A DNA stretch of 64,000 nucleotides. Origin: Cystobacter fuscus DSM 2262. Its GTDB lineage: Bacteria > Myxococcota > Myxococcia > Myxococcales > Myxococcaceae. Both the position numbers and the translations under genes were made by a program. Positions 26,368 through 34,956 of the stretch are shown here, piece after piece (the stretch's first letter is position 1; the number at the start of each line of letters is the position of its first letter). The stretch lies in contig NZ_ANAH02000002.1 of NCBI RefSeq assembly GCF_000335475.2, positions 1 to 64,000 on the forward strand. The letters are read 5' to 3'. The notes under the pieces are model-generated. The model saw nothing but the letters and a program-made list of their open reading frames with translations. It made no database searches and was not told the DNA's origin.

Positions 26368-27144
26368 ATGACGCTTCTCCTCTTGATCGCAGCGGGTGTG
26401 TTCGCGGGCACCATGGGTTCACTCCTGGGGGTCGGAGGAGGTGTCATCCTGGTTCCAACGCTCGTCCTGGGGTTCAAGGTGCCGCTGGAGGACGCGGTGC
26501 CGGCGAGCCTGATGTGCGTGGTGGCCAGCTCCTGTGGCGCGTCGGCGCGCTATGTGGAGCGGCGGCTGAGTGACATCCGCCTGGGGCTGACGCTGGAGCT
26601 GGCCACGGTGACGGGCGCCATCGTCGGCGGGCTGGTGGCGAGCCTGGTGGCTCCCGCCTGGGTCGCCCTGGTGTTCGGCCTCTTCACGCTCTACGTGTCG
26701 GCGCAGATGCTGCTGGCGCGCGCGGCTCAGGAGCAGGGGCTCGACGACTACGAGCCCACCAACTATCCGCTGGGCATCTCCGGCTCGTTCGTGGCCGGGG
26801 GCCTGTCGGCGCTGCTGGGCGTGGGCGGTGGTCCACTCAAGGTGCCGCTGATGAACCACGGCATGCGCGTGCCCTTCAAGGTGGCCAGTGCCACGAGCAA
26901 CCTGATGGTCGGCGTGACGGGGGCCGCGAGCGTGGCCGCCTACGCCTGGCGCGGACACGTGAACCTCGCGCTGGTGGCGCCGCTGGTGGTGGGGGTGTTG
27001 GCGGGCGCCTCGGTGGGCAGTCGGCTCATGCCGCGCCTGCCCACGGCCGTGCTGCGCCGGATGTTCGCCTGTGTGCTGCTGGTGGTGGCGGCACAGATGC
27101 TGTGGAAGGGAGTGGATGGGATATGGCCGAGCGTGGCGAGGTGA
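26368..27144 (+). CDS. TauE/SafE-family membrane permease
   Basis: 258 aa from the ATG at 26368. About eight transmembrane segments; the family repeat GSLLGVGGGVILVPTLVLGF near the N-terminus recurs as LSALLGVGGGPLKVPLM at about 150, as in TauE/SafE transporters (sulfite/organosulfonate export, substrate variable). It overlaps the next gene by 1 nt. Confidence 0.93.
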   Translation: MTLLLLIAAGVFAGTMGSLLGVGGGVILVPTLVLGFKVPLEDAVPASLMCVVASSCGASARYVERRLSDIRLGLTLELATVTGAIVGGLVASLVAPAWVALVFGLFTLYVSAQMLLARAAQEQGLDDYEPTNYPLGISGSFVAGGLSALLGVGGGPLKVPLMNHGMRVPFKVASATSNLMVGVTGAASVAAYAWRGHVNLALVAPLVVGVLAGASVGSRLMPRLPTAVLRRMFACVLLVVAAQMLWKGVDGIWPSVAR

Positions 27145-27569
27145 TGACGAAGAATGTGTCCGTGCCCGTGGCGCAGTGGGTTCCCCAGGAGGTGCCCCAG
27201 CGAGTCATCTCGGGCTCCTTCCCGGTGGTGCCCCATGTTCCCGCCACCACCCCCACCCCCGAGCACATCGCGCGCGCGGAGGCCGGGGAGCGGTGGATCT
27301 CCCGGCTCCTCCGGGGGGGCGCCGCCTGCAGTGGCGCGCTCTTCCTGACGTCCCTGGCGCTCGAGTCCCTGCCGGACAGCGAGCCCGTGCACGTGGCCAT
27401 CGACGTGCTGCGCAAGGGCGCCGCGTCCGCGCTGCTGGTGACCCCGGTGGTGCGCCTGGTGGTGGCGGGCACCACGCTCGGCATCCGCGGCGAGTGGCGT
27501 TACGCCGCCTACGCCGCCGGGGTATTGGGCCTGCTCGCGGTGGCGGTGGGGGCCGGCTTCCACGCCTGA
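27144..27569 (+). CDS. DUF1634 membrane protein, partner of the TauE/SafE permease
   Basis: 141 aa from the ATG at 27144 (TGATG junction with the permease stop; the ATG at 27123 gives 148 aa). A Pro-rich cytoplasmic N-terminus (about 1-50) precedes three transmembrane helices, ISRLLRGGAACSGALFLTS, GAASALLVTPVVRLVVAG and YAAYAAGVLGLLAVAVGAGF, the DUF1634 layout. DUF1634 genes very often follow TauE/SafE genes, so it is probably an accessory subunit. Confidence 0.82.
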   Translation: MTKNVSVPVAQWVPQEVPQRVISGSFPVVPHVPATTPTPEHIARAEAGERWISRLLRGGAACSGALFLTSLALESLPDSEPVHVAIDVLRKGAASALLVTPVVRLVVAGTTLGIRGEWRYAAYAAGVLGLLAVAVGAGFHA

Positions 27570-27587
27570 GCCCCGGCGCCTGGGCGC

Positions 27588-28826
27588 TCAGTCGACGAGC
27601 GCTTGATAGACGAGCTGGCGCAGCTGCGAGCGCAGGGGGTAGGCACTCGACGGCATGAGCTGGGTCATGAGGACCACGGTCAGGTGCTCGGCCGGGTCGA
27701 CCCAGAACGCGGTGCTCGCCATGCCGCCCCAGTGGTACTCGCCCACGCTCGTGGGCGTGCGGTAGGCCACCGGATTGTCGACCACGGCGAAGCCGAGCCC
27801 GAAGCCGACTCCGTCGAACCGGGTCTCGGCGAACAGCGGCCGACCAAAGGTGGCCAGGTCCGCCTTCCCCGGCAAGTGGTTCTGGGTCATGTAGCGCACG
27901 GTCCTCGGGGACAGCAGGCGCGCGCCGTCGAGCTCTCCGCCCCGCAGGAGCATCCAGGTGAAGCGCGTGTAGTCGCGCGTCGTCGACACCAGCCCGCCTC
28001 CGCCCGACAGCCACACCGGAGGCCGCATCACCTCCTGGCCGATCGCGTCGATGCGCGCGGTGCCCGGGGCTCCGGGCGCGCGGGTGTACAGCGCCGCCAG
28101 ACGATGCCGCTGGGTCTCGGGACACCAGAAGGCGGTGTCCGTCATCCCGAGCGGCTTGAGGATGCGTTCGGAGAAGAAGGTGTCGAGCGACTGGCCGGAG
28201 ACGACCTCGACGAACCGGCCGAGCACGTCCGTGGCCACCGAGTAGTTCCACTCCGCCCCGGGCTGGAACGCGAGCGGCAGCTTCGCCCACCCGCGCACGC
28301 GCGTGGCGAGATCGGCGCTGCCCATGTCGGCTTCCTGGAGCCGGTAGAGCTCGTCGGTGACGTGCGTGCGGTGGAAGCCGTACGTCAGCCCCGCGGTATG
28401 GGTGAGCAGGTGCCACACGCGGATGGGCTCCGTCGCGGGCACGGTGACGGGTCTGGCCGCGGGCCCTCCGGTGTAGACGCGCGGCTCGGCGAACTCGGGC
28501 AGCCAGCGGCTGACGGGATCGGACAGCTCGAAGGCGCCTTCCTCCCAGAGCATCATCGCCGCGACGGAGGTGAGGGGCTTCGTCATGGAGTAGATGCGCC
28601 AGAGGGTGTCCGTGCGCACCGGCACGCCCGCCTCCTTGTCGGCGAGCCCGTGGGACGTCAGGTGCGCGACCTTGCCGCGGCGCGACACCATCACCTGCCA
28701 GCCGGCGAGCCGCCCGTCGTCGACGTAGCGGCTGAAGTGCGTGTCGATGCGCCGCAGCCGCCGCGCGTCCAGGCCCACCTCGCCCGGATCCACGTTGACG
28801 CCAAAGCCCATGCTGGAGTCCGTCAT
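27588..28826 (-). CDS. Family VIII carboxylesterase / class C beta-lactamase-fold serine hydrolase
   Basis: 412 aa. The nucleophile motif is Ser80-Met-Thr-Lys83 (YSMTKP), with the Tyr motif at Tyr195 (WNYSVATD). The third box reads Trp366-Gly-Gly instead of KTG, a substitution typical of family VIII esterases (EstB-like) rather than true beta-lactamases. No signal peptide, so it acts in the cytoplasm. Its start overlaps the stop of the upstream dehydrogenase by 4 nt (ATGA), so both are translated together; a substrate such as a hydroxy-ester is suggested by the partner but not shown. Confidence 0.9.
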   Translation of the reverse strand: MTDSSMGFGVNVDPGEVGLDARRLRRIDTHFSRYVDDGRLAGWQVMVSRRGKVAHLTSHGLADKEAGVPVRTDTLWRIYSMTKPLTSVAAMMLWEEGAFELSDPVSRWLPEFAEPRVYTGGPAARPVTVPATEPIRVWHLLTHTAGLTYGFHRTHVTDELYRLQEADMGSADLATRVRGWAKLPLAFQPGAEWNYSVATDVLGRFVEVVSGQSLDTFFSERILKPLGMTDTAFWCPETQRHRLAALYTRAPGAPGTARIDAIGQEVMRPPVWLSGGGGLVSTTRDYTRFTWMLLRGGELDGARLLSPRTVRYMTQNHLPGKADLATFGRPLFAETRFDGVGFGLGFAVVDNPVAYRTPTSVGEYHWGGMASTAFWVDPAEHLTVVLMTQLMPSSAYPLRSQLRQLVYQALVD

Positions 28827-29593
28827 CGCGCCGTCCACCCGCAGTCCATCATCTGGGCGGCGCCGGTGATGCCGCCCGCCGCGTCCGAGCACAGGAAGGT
28901 CGCGTAGGCGGCTACCTCCGAGGGCTCCAGGAGCCGTTTGACGGCGGCGGGGGCGAGCATGATCTTCTCGATGACGTCCGTCTCGCTCATGTGGTTGACG
29001 CGGGCCTGATCGGCGATCTGCTTCTCCACGAGCGGGGTGCGCACGTAGCTGGGGCACAGGGCGTTGACCGTCACGCCCTTGTCCGCGGCCTCCAGGGCCA
29101 CCGTCTTCGTGAGCCCCATGAGCCCGTGCTTGGCGGAGATGTAGGCGGACTTGTACGGCGAGGCCACCACGCCGTGCAGCGAGGAGATGTTGAGGATGCG
29201 GCCCCACTTGCGCGCGTACATGAGGGGCAGGGCGTAGCGGGTGAGGAGGAAGGGCCCCACGAGCATGATGCGGATCATCAGCTCCCACTTGTCCTCGGGG
29301 AACTCCTCCACGGGAGACACGTGTTGGAGCCCCGCGTTGTTCACCAGGATGTCGAGCCGGCCCCACTCCTTCTGCGCCCGCTCGACGAGGAGCCGGCAGT
29401 CCTCGCGCGAGGACACGTCGGCCCGCTGCGCGATGGCGCCCGGGATGCGCCCGGCCACCGCGCGCGCGCCCGCCTCGTCGAGGTCCGAGACCAGCACCCG
29501 GACTCCTTGGGCGCCCAGCGCCTCGGCGATCGCCTGGCCAATTCCACTCGCCGCGCCCGTCACGAGCGCGCACCTGTCCGTCAACGTTCCCAT
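28823..29593 (-). CDS. SDR oxidoreductase, 3-hydroxybutyrate dehydrogenase-like
   Basis: 256 aa from the ATG at 29593; AAGGAG lies 5 nt upstream. Cofactor motif TGAASGIG (12-19), NNAG (85-88), catalytic Ser138, Tyr151 and Lys155 (YISAKHG). The segment LNISSLHGVVASPYKSAYIS and the overall length match bacterial D-3-hydroxybutyrate dehydrogenases, which interconvert 3-hydroxybutyrate and acetoacetate with NAD. That specificity is inference. First gene of a two-gene operon with the esterase. Confidence 0.88.
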   Translation of the reverse strand: MGTLTDRCALVTGAASGIGQAIAEALGAQGVRVLVSDLDEAGARAVAGRIPGAIAQRADVSSREDCRLLVERAQKEWGRLDILVNNAGLQHVSPVEEFPEDKWELMIRIMLVGPFLLTRYALPLMYARKWGRILNISSLHGVVASPYKSAYISAKHGLMGLTKTVALEAADKGVTVNALCPSYVRTPLVEKQIADQARVNHMSETDVIEKIMLAPAAVKRLLEPSEVAAYATFLCSDAAGGITGAAQMMDCGWTAR

Positions 29594-29719
29594 GGGTGCT
29601 CCTTGCATGGGGGAATCATCCCCAGTGCGAGGAGCACCGACAAGCCCGGCCCTCGGGTTTCGCGAGGGCCCTCTTGTCTCTTGCCGGTATGACGCGAGCG
29701 CGCATAAACCCCCGCCCCC

Positions 29720-30079
29720 ATGAACCTGAACAACAAGTGGCTGTGGATGCTGGGCGTGGTGGGACTGATGGGCTGCGGCGTGAGTTCCCAGTCCGATGCG
29801 GTGACCGTGGCGGCTCGGAACTCCTGCGAGGCCTACGAGGACTGTGAGCAGATTGGCAGCGGAAAGAAATATGCGAACGCCGACGACTGCATGACGAGGG
29901 AGAAGGCCTTCTGGAACAACCTCTGGTCGGTGGAGGCCTGTGACGAGCACATCAACAGCAAGAACTTCGACTCCTGCCAGGATGCCATCAAGGTTCTGTC
30001 GTGTGGCAGCATCGTCGATCAGGCCCTGCTTGTCGCCGAGAAGTGCCCCCGGAACAAGGTCTGCAGCGGCAATCCGTAA
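29720..30079 (+). CDS. Small Cys-rich lipoprotein (DUF6184-like)
   Basis: 119 aa; hydrophobic N-terminus WLWMLGVVGLMGCG with lipobox Cys19. The mature part has paired cysteines (NSCEAYEDC, DDCMTREKAFW, SVEACDEHI, DSCQDAIKVLSC, AEKC, KVCSGNP), suggesting a disulfide-rich periplasmic or surface protein. It resembles the small myxobacterial lipoproteins called DUF6184, whose function is not established. A second copy at 36008-36227 has lost most of its signal region. In both copies a conserved leader ending in the start of a deamidase-like gene lies downstream. Confidence 0.82.
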   Translation: MNLNNKWLWMLGVVGLMGCGVSSQSDAVTVAARNSCEAYEDCEQIGSGKKYANADDCMTREKAFWNNLWSVEACDEHINSKNFDSCQDAIKVLSCGSIVDQALLVAEKCPRNKVCSGNP

Positions 30080-30147
30080 TCCGTAGAGCCGAGCGGAGCG
30101 CTCGCGCCGTCACCCGGGCCCACGGGTGAACGGCGTGGGGGCTGGCA

Positions 30148-30192
30148 CTAGCGCTTGAGGCCGTAGTGCAGCACCACCACGCCACGCGGGTA
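30148..30192 (-). pseudogene. 3' tail of a DHFR/RibD-fold reductase gene
   Basis: Read leftward, the last 14 codons give YPRGVVVLHYGLKR and a TAG stop, matching the C-terminus YLSGVVLLHYAVKR of the intact reductase gene at 41046-41642. Only the tail is left. It sits in a stretch of about 140 bp present in this copy of the duplicated module and absent from the copy at 36.2 kb. Confidence 0.6.
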
Positions 30193-30296
30193 GGGCGGCT
30201 GTCGTCGGGGAGGTGAAGTGCTGGCGCGAGTGGTACGCGTGCACCCGCGCTCCTATGCTCCAAGGGCTTCATCCGCACCAGGGTGCTCGTAGACAT

Positions 30297-30367
30297 TGGT
30301 CCTCGCACTGGAGGCACCCGTGTCTGGCGGACTCAATTCAAATGCCGTATCGAGCCTCAAGAGCTGA
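30297..30367 (+). pseudogene. 5' scar of a deamidase-like gene upstream of the CHAT gene
   Basis: Positions 30297-30338 are identical over 42 nt to 36413-36454, the RBS, GTG start and first six codons of the gene at 36436. Here the frame reads MSGGLN then SNAVSSLKS and a stop at 30367, so only the head of the gene remains and unrelated sequence leading to the CHAT gene has replaced the rest. Confidence 0.65.
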
Positions 30368-30496
30368 GTGCGGACAGTCTGCGGTGGAGTCCGCTCGGCA
30401 TGTGTCCGCCAGTGGTCCCTGTGCGCCATTTTCTTCTCCAAGGTCACAGCCCCAAGGCCCCAGTGTGGGACGACAAGGAATGCCCGAGGAGAAGAG

Positions 30497-33400
30497 ATGC
30501 GCCGCGCTTTGGAATGGATGATGCTAGTACTCCTTTGCTGCTGCTGTGTGACAGCAAGGCACGCCGGAGGGACGCCGGACTCACGGTTGGTGGAGGCGCA
30601 GGTAGCATTTGACGAGGGGGTCACGCTCCTCAACGCGGGCAGGTATCCCGAAGCCTTGACCCGGGCCGAGCAGGCCCTCACGCTCCGGGAATCCATTCTC
30701 GGCGCCGAGCACCTCGACGTGGCCAACTGCCTGCGTCTGATGGGAAACATCTATCAGCGCCAGGGCAATATGGCACGGGCCGAACCCCTGCTTCAGCGCG
30801 CGCTCTCTCTCCTGCAGCTTCTTCCAGGCAAAGCAGACCACGCCACCACCCAAACACTCCTCAGCCTCGCCATGCTTTATACAAAGCAACTGCAGTACGA
30901 CAAGGCCGAGCCGCTCTGCCTGCGCGCGCTCGCCATTCGAGAGGCGGCTCTCGGCAAGAGCCACCCCGACGTCGCCGAGGCTCTTCACGTCCTGGCCGTC
31001 CTCTACACGGAGCAGGAGCGGTACGACCAGGCCGAGCCACTTTACCGGCGCTCGCTCACCATTCGCGAGGCGGCTCTCGGCAAGAGCCACCCCGACGTCG
31101 CTAAGACCCTCCACGGCCTCGCCGCTCTCTATTCCAGCCAAGGCTTGTATGATCAAGCCGAGCCGCTCTACCGGCGCGCTCTGGCCATTCGTGAGCAGTC
31201 CCTCGGCAAGAACCACCCCGACGTCGCCGAGTCTCTTCTCGGTCTCGCAGCCTTCGCCTACACGAAGGGGTTGATTGATCAGGCCGAGCCACTCTTCCAG
31301 CGAGCGCTCGCCATCCGCGAGGCAGCCTTCGGCAGCGAGGATCCTGACGTCGCCGAAGTTCTCAATAACCTCGCCATTCTCTACCTGGTGAAAGGGCTTT
31401 ACGATCAGGCCGAGCCACTTTTTCAGCGAGCGCTCGCCATTCGCGAGAATGTCCTCGGTAAGAGGCGCCCCGAGGTTGCCGAGGTACTCGGCAACCTCGC
31501 CACCCTTTACATGGGTAAAGGGCTTTACGACCAAGCCGAGTCACTTCTGCAACGCGCGCTCACCATTCGCGAGACGGCCCTCGGAGCGCGTCAATCCGAC
31601 GTCGCCAATACCCTCAACACCCTCGCCAGGCTCTACGTGGAAAAAGGGTCGTACGGCCAGGCCGAGCCCCTCCTACAACGAGCACTCGCCATTAGCGAGG
31701 CGGCCCTTGGTAACAACCATCCTGTCATCGCCGACTCCCTTGGCCGTCTCGCTGAAATCTACCAGACACAGGGGTTTAACGATCAGGCCGAGCCCCTCTT
31801 ACAACGTGCGCTCGCCATCCGCGAGAATGCTCTCGGCAAGAGCCACCCCGACGTTGCGGTTTTGCTCACTGGTCTTGCTTCTCTTTATTTGGACCAGAAG
31901 TCATACGATCGCGCCGAGCCCCTCTTCCAGCGAGCGCTCGCCATCCGCGAGAATGCCCTTGGCAAGAGCCACCCCGACGTCGCGATTTCGCTCTCTGGCC
32001 TCGCCGCCATCTACATGGAACACGATCAACTCGATCGAGCCGAGCCACTGCTCCAGCGCGCGCTCGCCATCAATGAGGCCGCATTCGGGGAGAGCCACCC
32101 TGCTGTTGCCGTTTGTCTGCGCAATCTCGCAATGGTCGACCTCGAGCGGGGATTGCGCGACCCGCGATTTTACGACCGGGCCGAGCCACTGCTCCAGCGC
32201 GCGCTCGCCATTCGCGAGGCCTCTCTTGGCGCCAGTCACCCCGACATCGCAATCTCGCTCGACGACTTGGCCCGACTCTACCTGAGAGAGAATCGCCTCG
32301 CTGACGCACTGCCCCTCCTCAGGCGCTCCTTCTTCATTTCCGAGCAACGCTTGCGTTGGGAGGCGCTCGACTTCTCTGAAACGCGCCTCCTCGGTTTCCT
32401 CTCCACGACCGTGAGTGCGCCCGAGAAGACCCTTTATCTCCTACTAGAATCTAACATTGAAGACTCTGAGCTTCAACGCATGGCACTCAGCGCCGTGCTA
32501 CTGCGAAAGAACCGGTCCCTCGACGAAGCAGCGACCATCTCACACACCGTCTACCGAAAGTTGAGTCCTGAAGACCGCGACACCTTCGATCAATTGCGTG
32601 GCTTGCGCACTCAATTGGTCGCCCGTCTGCAGAGGAGTTCCGAATCGCGGATCACCGAAGCGCCCCCACGCCTGAGTCTCAAGGCATTGGCTACCCGGGG
32701 CGACTCGCTCGAAGCGGAGCTCGCAAGACGCTCCGCCCCCATGCGCGCGCTCCTCGCCCCACCACACCCGGACGAAATCATCCGCCGAGTCGCCAGTGAA
32801 CTTCCCAAGGACGGAGCGCTCGTCGAATTCATCGTCCTTGAATACGACATCCACCGCTTCGCACCCGTTCTGCCTCCGCAGATCATTCCCAACCAGCAGG
32901 ATTATCTTGCGTTGGTGCTCCTCCCCGATGCGTCCGTTCGCGCCGTGAACCTCGGACCGGCTGAACCCATCGACGCGGCCGTGTCGCGTCTGCGCACCCT
33001 CCTTGCCCAACCCCGAGCCTCCGTCGAAGCCGCAGCCCAGGACGTCTACGGGCGAGCCTTTCAACCCCTGCGCTCCGCTTTGGGCTCTACTCGCCGCCTT
33101 TTCGTCTCTCCCGACGGCCAACTGGGCCTGATTCCTTTCTCCGCCCTCCACGATGGCCACGATTTCCTCCTCGACTCCTTCGACTTCATCTACCTGAATT
33201 CTGGAAGGGATTTATTGACGCATCCTCAAGATGCCCCCCCGTCTTCTTCCGTTGTCGTCATCGCCAATCCGGACTTTACTGCCTCACCTCTCGCCTCATC
33301 CAACCCCCGAGGCCTTTCCCCACTGGCGGATCGCTCCGGCGCCCTCGAACGTTTCTTCTCTGTCGTGCAAATGCCTCCTTCGAAGGAAGGCTGGCGCCCC

Positions 33401-34039
33401 CTTCCAGGTACGGATGGGGAGGCCGACAAGATCAAGTGCGTCCTGCCCCAGGCTCAACTCATCCTCGGCCTGGAGGCGACAAAAGAGCGACTGCTCCACC
33501 TGCCTCCCCCTGGAATCCTTCACATCGCCACTCACGGATTCTTCATCCCTGACGAGCCCCGTCTGGAACTCTTTCAACCCCCGTGGACGGCGTCGCTGTT
33601 ACGCTCGGGTCTCGTCATGGCAGGGGCCTCCGTGGGCCCACCCGTCAACACCATCGCGACTGCACTTGAATTGTCCGGCATGGACCTGTGGGGCACGCAG
33701 CTCGTCGTCCTCTCGGCTTGCGACACGGGCAGCGGATGGGTCCAATCCGGCCAGGGGATTTATGGCCTACGACGCGCCATGGCCGTGGCTGGCGCGGAGA
33801 CGGTGCTCATGAGTTTGTGGCCGGTCAGTGACGAAACCACTCCGCTGCTCATGTCCATGTACTACCGCCACCTCCTGCTGGGCGAGGGCCGAGCGTCTGC
33901 CTTGCTCGCGGCCATGCGCGAATTCCGGGCGTCTTCCAGCCATCCTCCACCCCATGAGTGGGCTCCATTCATCTCCGTAGGCAGCAACGCCCCCCTTCGT
34001 GCCATCGCTCCCACGGGTGTGCAGGCCCACTGCCCCTAA
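30497..34039 (+). CDS. Secreted TPR-CHAT protease-like protein
   Basis: 1180 aa from the ATG at 30497, which has GAGGAGAAG upstream and opens a signal peptide (about 1-25, with four adjacent cysteines). Residues about 30-620 are some 14 kinesin-light-chain-type 42-residue TPRs (YDQAEPLYRRALAIREAALG). After a helical linker, residues about 760-1170 are a CHAT (caspase-like) domain: ILHIATHGFFIP with catalytic His1013 and QLVVLSACDTGSGW with catalytic Cys1075, followed by YGLRRAMAVAGAETVLMSLW. Both dyad residues are present. CHAT enzymes are cysteine proteases; the TPRs probably recognise the partner. A signal peptide implies an envelope role, unlike cytoplasmic defence CHATs. Confidence 0.93.
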   Translation: MRRALEWMMLVLLCCCCVTARHAGGTPDSRLVEAQVAFDEGVTLLNAGRYPEALTRAEQALTLRESILGAEHLDVANCLRLMGNIYQRQGNMARAEPLLQRALSLLQLLPGKADHATTQTLLSLAMLYTKQLQYDKAEPLCLRALAIREAALGKSHPDVAEALHVLAVLYTEQERYDQAEPLYRRSLTIREAALGKSHPDVAKTLHGLAALYSSQGLYDQAEPLYRRALAIREQSLGKNHPDVAESLLGLAAFAYTKGLIDQAEPLFQRALAIREAAFGSEDPDVAEVLNNLAILYLVKGLYDQAEPLFQRALAIRENVLGKRRPEVAEVLGNLATLYMGKGLYDQAESLLQRALTIRETALGARQSDVANTLNTLARLYVEKGSYGQAEPLLQRALAISEAALGNNHPVIADSLGRLAEIYQTQGFNDQAEPLLQRALAIRENALGKSHPDVAVLLTGLASLYLDQKSYDRAEPLFQRALAIRENALGKSHPDVAISLSGLAAIYMEHDQLDRAEPLLQRALAINEAAFGESHPAVAVCLRNLAMVDLERGLRDPRFYDRAEPLLQRALAIREASLGASHPDIAISLDDLARLYLRENRLADALPLLRRSFFISEQRLRWEALDFSETRLLGFLSTTVSAPEKTLYLLLESNIEDSELQRMALSAVLLRKNRSLDEAATISHTVYRKLSPEDRDTFDQLRGLRTQLVARLQRSSESRITEAPPRLSLKALATRGDSLEAELARRSAPMRALLAPPHPDEIIRRVASELPKDGALVEFIVLEYDIHRFAPVLPPQIIPNQQDYLALVLLPDASVRAVNLGPAEPIDAAVSRLRTLLAQPRASVEAAAQDVYGRAFQPLRSALGSTRRLFVSPDGQLGLIPFSALHDGHDFLLDSFDFIYLNSGRDLLTHPQDAPPSSSVVVIANPDFTASPLASSNPRGLSPLADRSGALERFFSVVQMPPSKEGWRPLPGTDGEADKIKCVLPQAQLILGLEATKERLLHLPPPGILHIATHGFFIPDEPRLELFQPPWTASLLRSGLVMAGASVGPPVNTIATALELSGMDLWGTQLVVLSACDTGSGWVQSGQGIYGLRRAMAVAGAETVLMSLWPVSDETTPLLMSMYYRHLLLGEGRASALLAAMREFRASSSHPPPHEWAPFISVGSNAPLRAIAPTGVQAHCP
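30895..32215 (+). repeat. Tandem 126-bp repeats encoding the TPR array
   Basis: Successive units repeat about every 126 bp with strongly conserved blocks such as ATTCGCGAG and AAGAGCCACCCCGACGTCGC and the same codons at most shared positions. The similarity at DNA level suggests recent unit duplication or gene conversion, so the repeat number may differ between strains. Confidence 0.75.
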
Positions 34040-34131
34040 GTAGGTGACCAAAAGTTCCTTTACACAAAGGGCTCATTCCCAGAGGGAAATGGGCCCTGTA
34101 GGTGTCGAGGACTTCTCGCTACCTACTTAGG
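34035..34131. repeat. 97-bp inverted-repeat element overlapping the CHAT stop codon
   Basis: The ends are perfect 11-bp inverted repeats, CCTAAGTAGGT at 34035-34045 and ACCTACTTAGG at 34121-34131, with weaker pairing inwards (AAAGT on the left, ACTT on the right). The left end contains the TAA stop of the CHAT gene (34037-34039). It could be a miniature transposable element or a large 3' hairpin acting as a terminator. Confidence 0.55.
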
Positions 34132-34833
34132 CAGACCGAACCTTGGTGCGCTGCGCTCCAGGAGAGTCAGGGACCGCGCCGCGTGAGCCTCAGCGCCAGC
34201 GAGGATGCCTCAGGTAGCCCGAATGCCGGGGGGAGGGCGGCCGTCAAGCCCCCTCCCGTTGTCGTTGGGAGCGTGGTTCGCCCGCGTGGGGCTCGCCCTC
34301 GTCATGCTCGACGGGCTTGGTCAGGGGGCGAGGGCGACACTGCCCAGCGCGGCCAGCCCCGAGTCGGCGCATCCCAGGCGCAGCCCAAGCCCAGATAGCC
34401 CGGCTCATGCACGGACTTCGTGGGCGCCACGTCCAGACACACCGGGGCGCATTGGCGGACGTTCCCGAGAGAGTCGAACACGCGCCAGGCCACACTGGGC
34501 GTGGCGGTGGTATTCGCCTTCAAGGGCAGTTCGAGGAGGTTCTCCAGGGGCTCGCCGCCACTGCTCCTGTTTTCTTGAAAACCAGCAATAGCTGCCATGC
34601 CAGGAGTCCTGGCGGAGGCATGATGTCTCAAGAGAGCCATTCCGGGGGGAAATCTTCTACGGAGCGTGAAAAGAGGAGGAGGTCCCATGTTGCTCGTTGG
34701 GCTGGGCCGCCGCGCCGTTCCTTCGCACTGGATGCCATTCGGCTGGCGATGCACCAGCCATCGCGCTATCAGGACTCGCTCCCATTCGGGCGTATCCCCG
34801 CGCATTTGCATTTTGTGTTTGATGAAGGTGTTT
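34132..34833 (+). other. Apparently non-coding stretch
   Basis: About 700 bp with no supported gene. A leftward frame (34302-34598) of 98 codons has some protein-like character (FDSLGNVRQCAPVCLDVAPT, YLGLGCAWD) but no RBS or known family; it may be another gene remnant. Confidence 0.4.
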
Positions 34834-34935
34834 GGCTTGACTGGTGGCCACATCCGCGTCGAGCGCGTGCAGGGCGAGGGCTCGCGCTTCACGGTCGAGC
34901 TTCCGGAGAGGGTGGAGGACCGAGGGGCAGCCATC
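34834..34935 (+). pseudogene. C-terminal tail of a histidine kinase
   Basis: The frame reads GLTGGHIRVERVQGEGSRFT then VELPERVED, matching the G2 box and final strand of HATPase_c domains in sensor kinases (GGxIxVxSxxGxGSxFTVxLP). Nothing upstream in this frame resembles the rest of a kinase, so only the tail survives. It ends at the 3' end of the leftward Uma2 gene. Confidence 0.55.
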
Positions 34936-34956
34936 CACCCAGGATGGCCCGTGGAA

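Noticed and set aside
30148-30166. Possible sigma-54 promoter (TGGCAC followed by TTGA)
   Set aside because: Spacing is one base too long and the segment is better explained as the tail of a reductase gene.
34302-34598. 98-codon frame on the - strand
   Set aside because: Some protein-like character but no RBS, homology or partner; listed only within the non-coding stretch.
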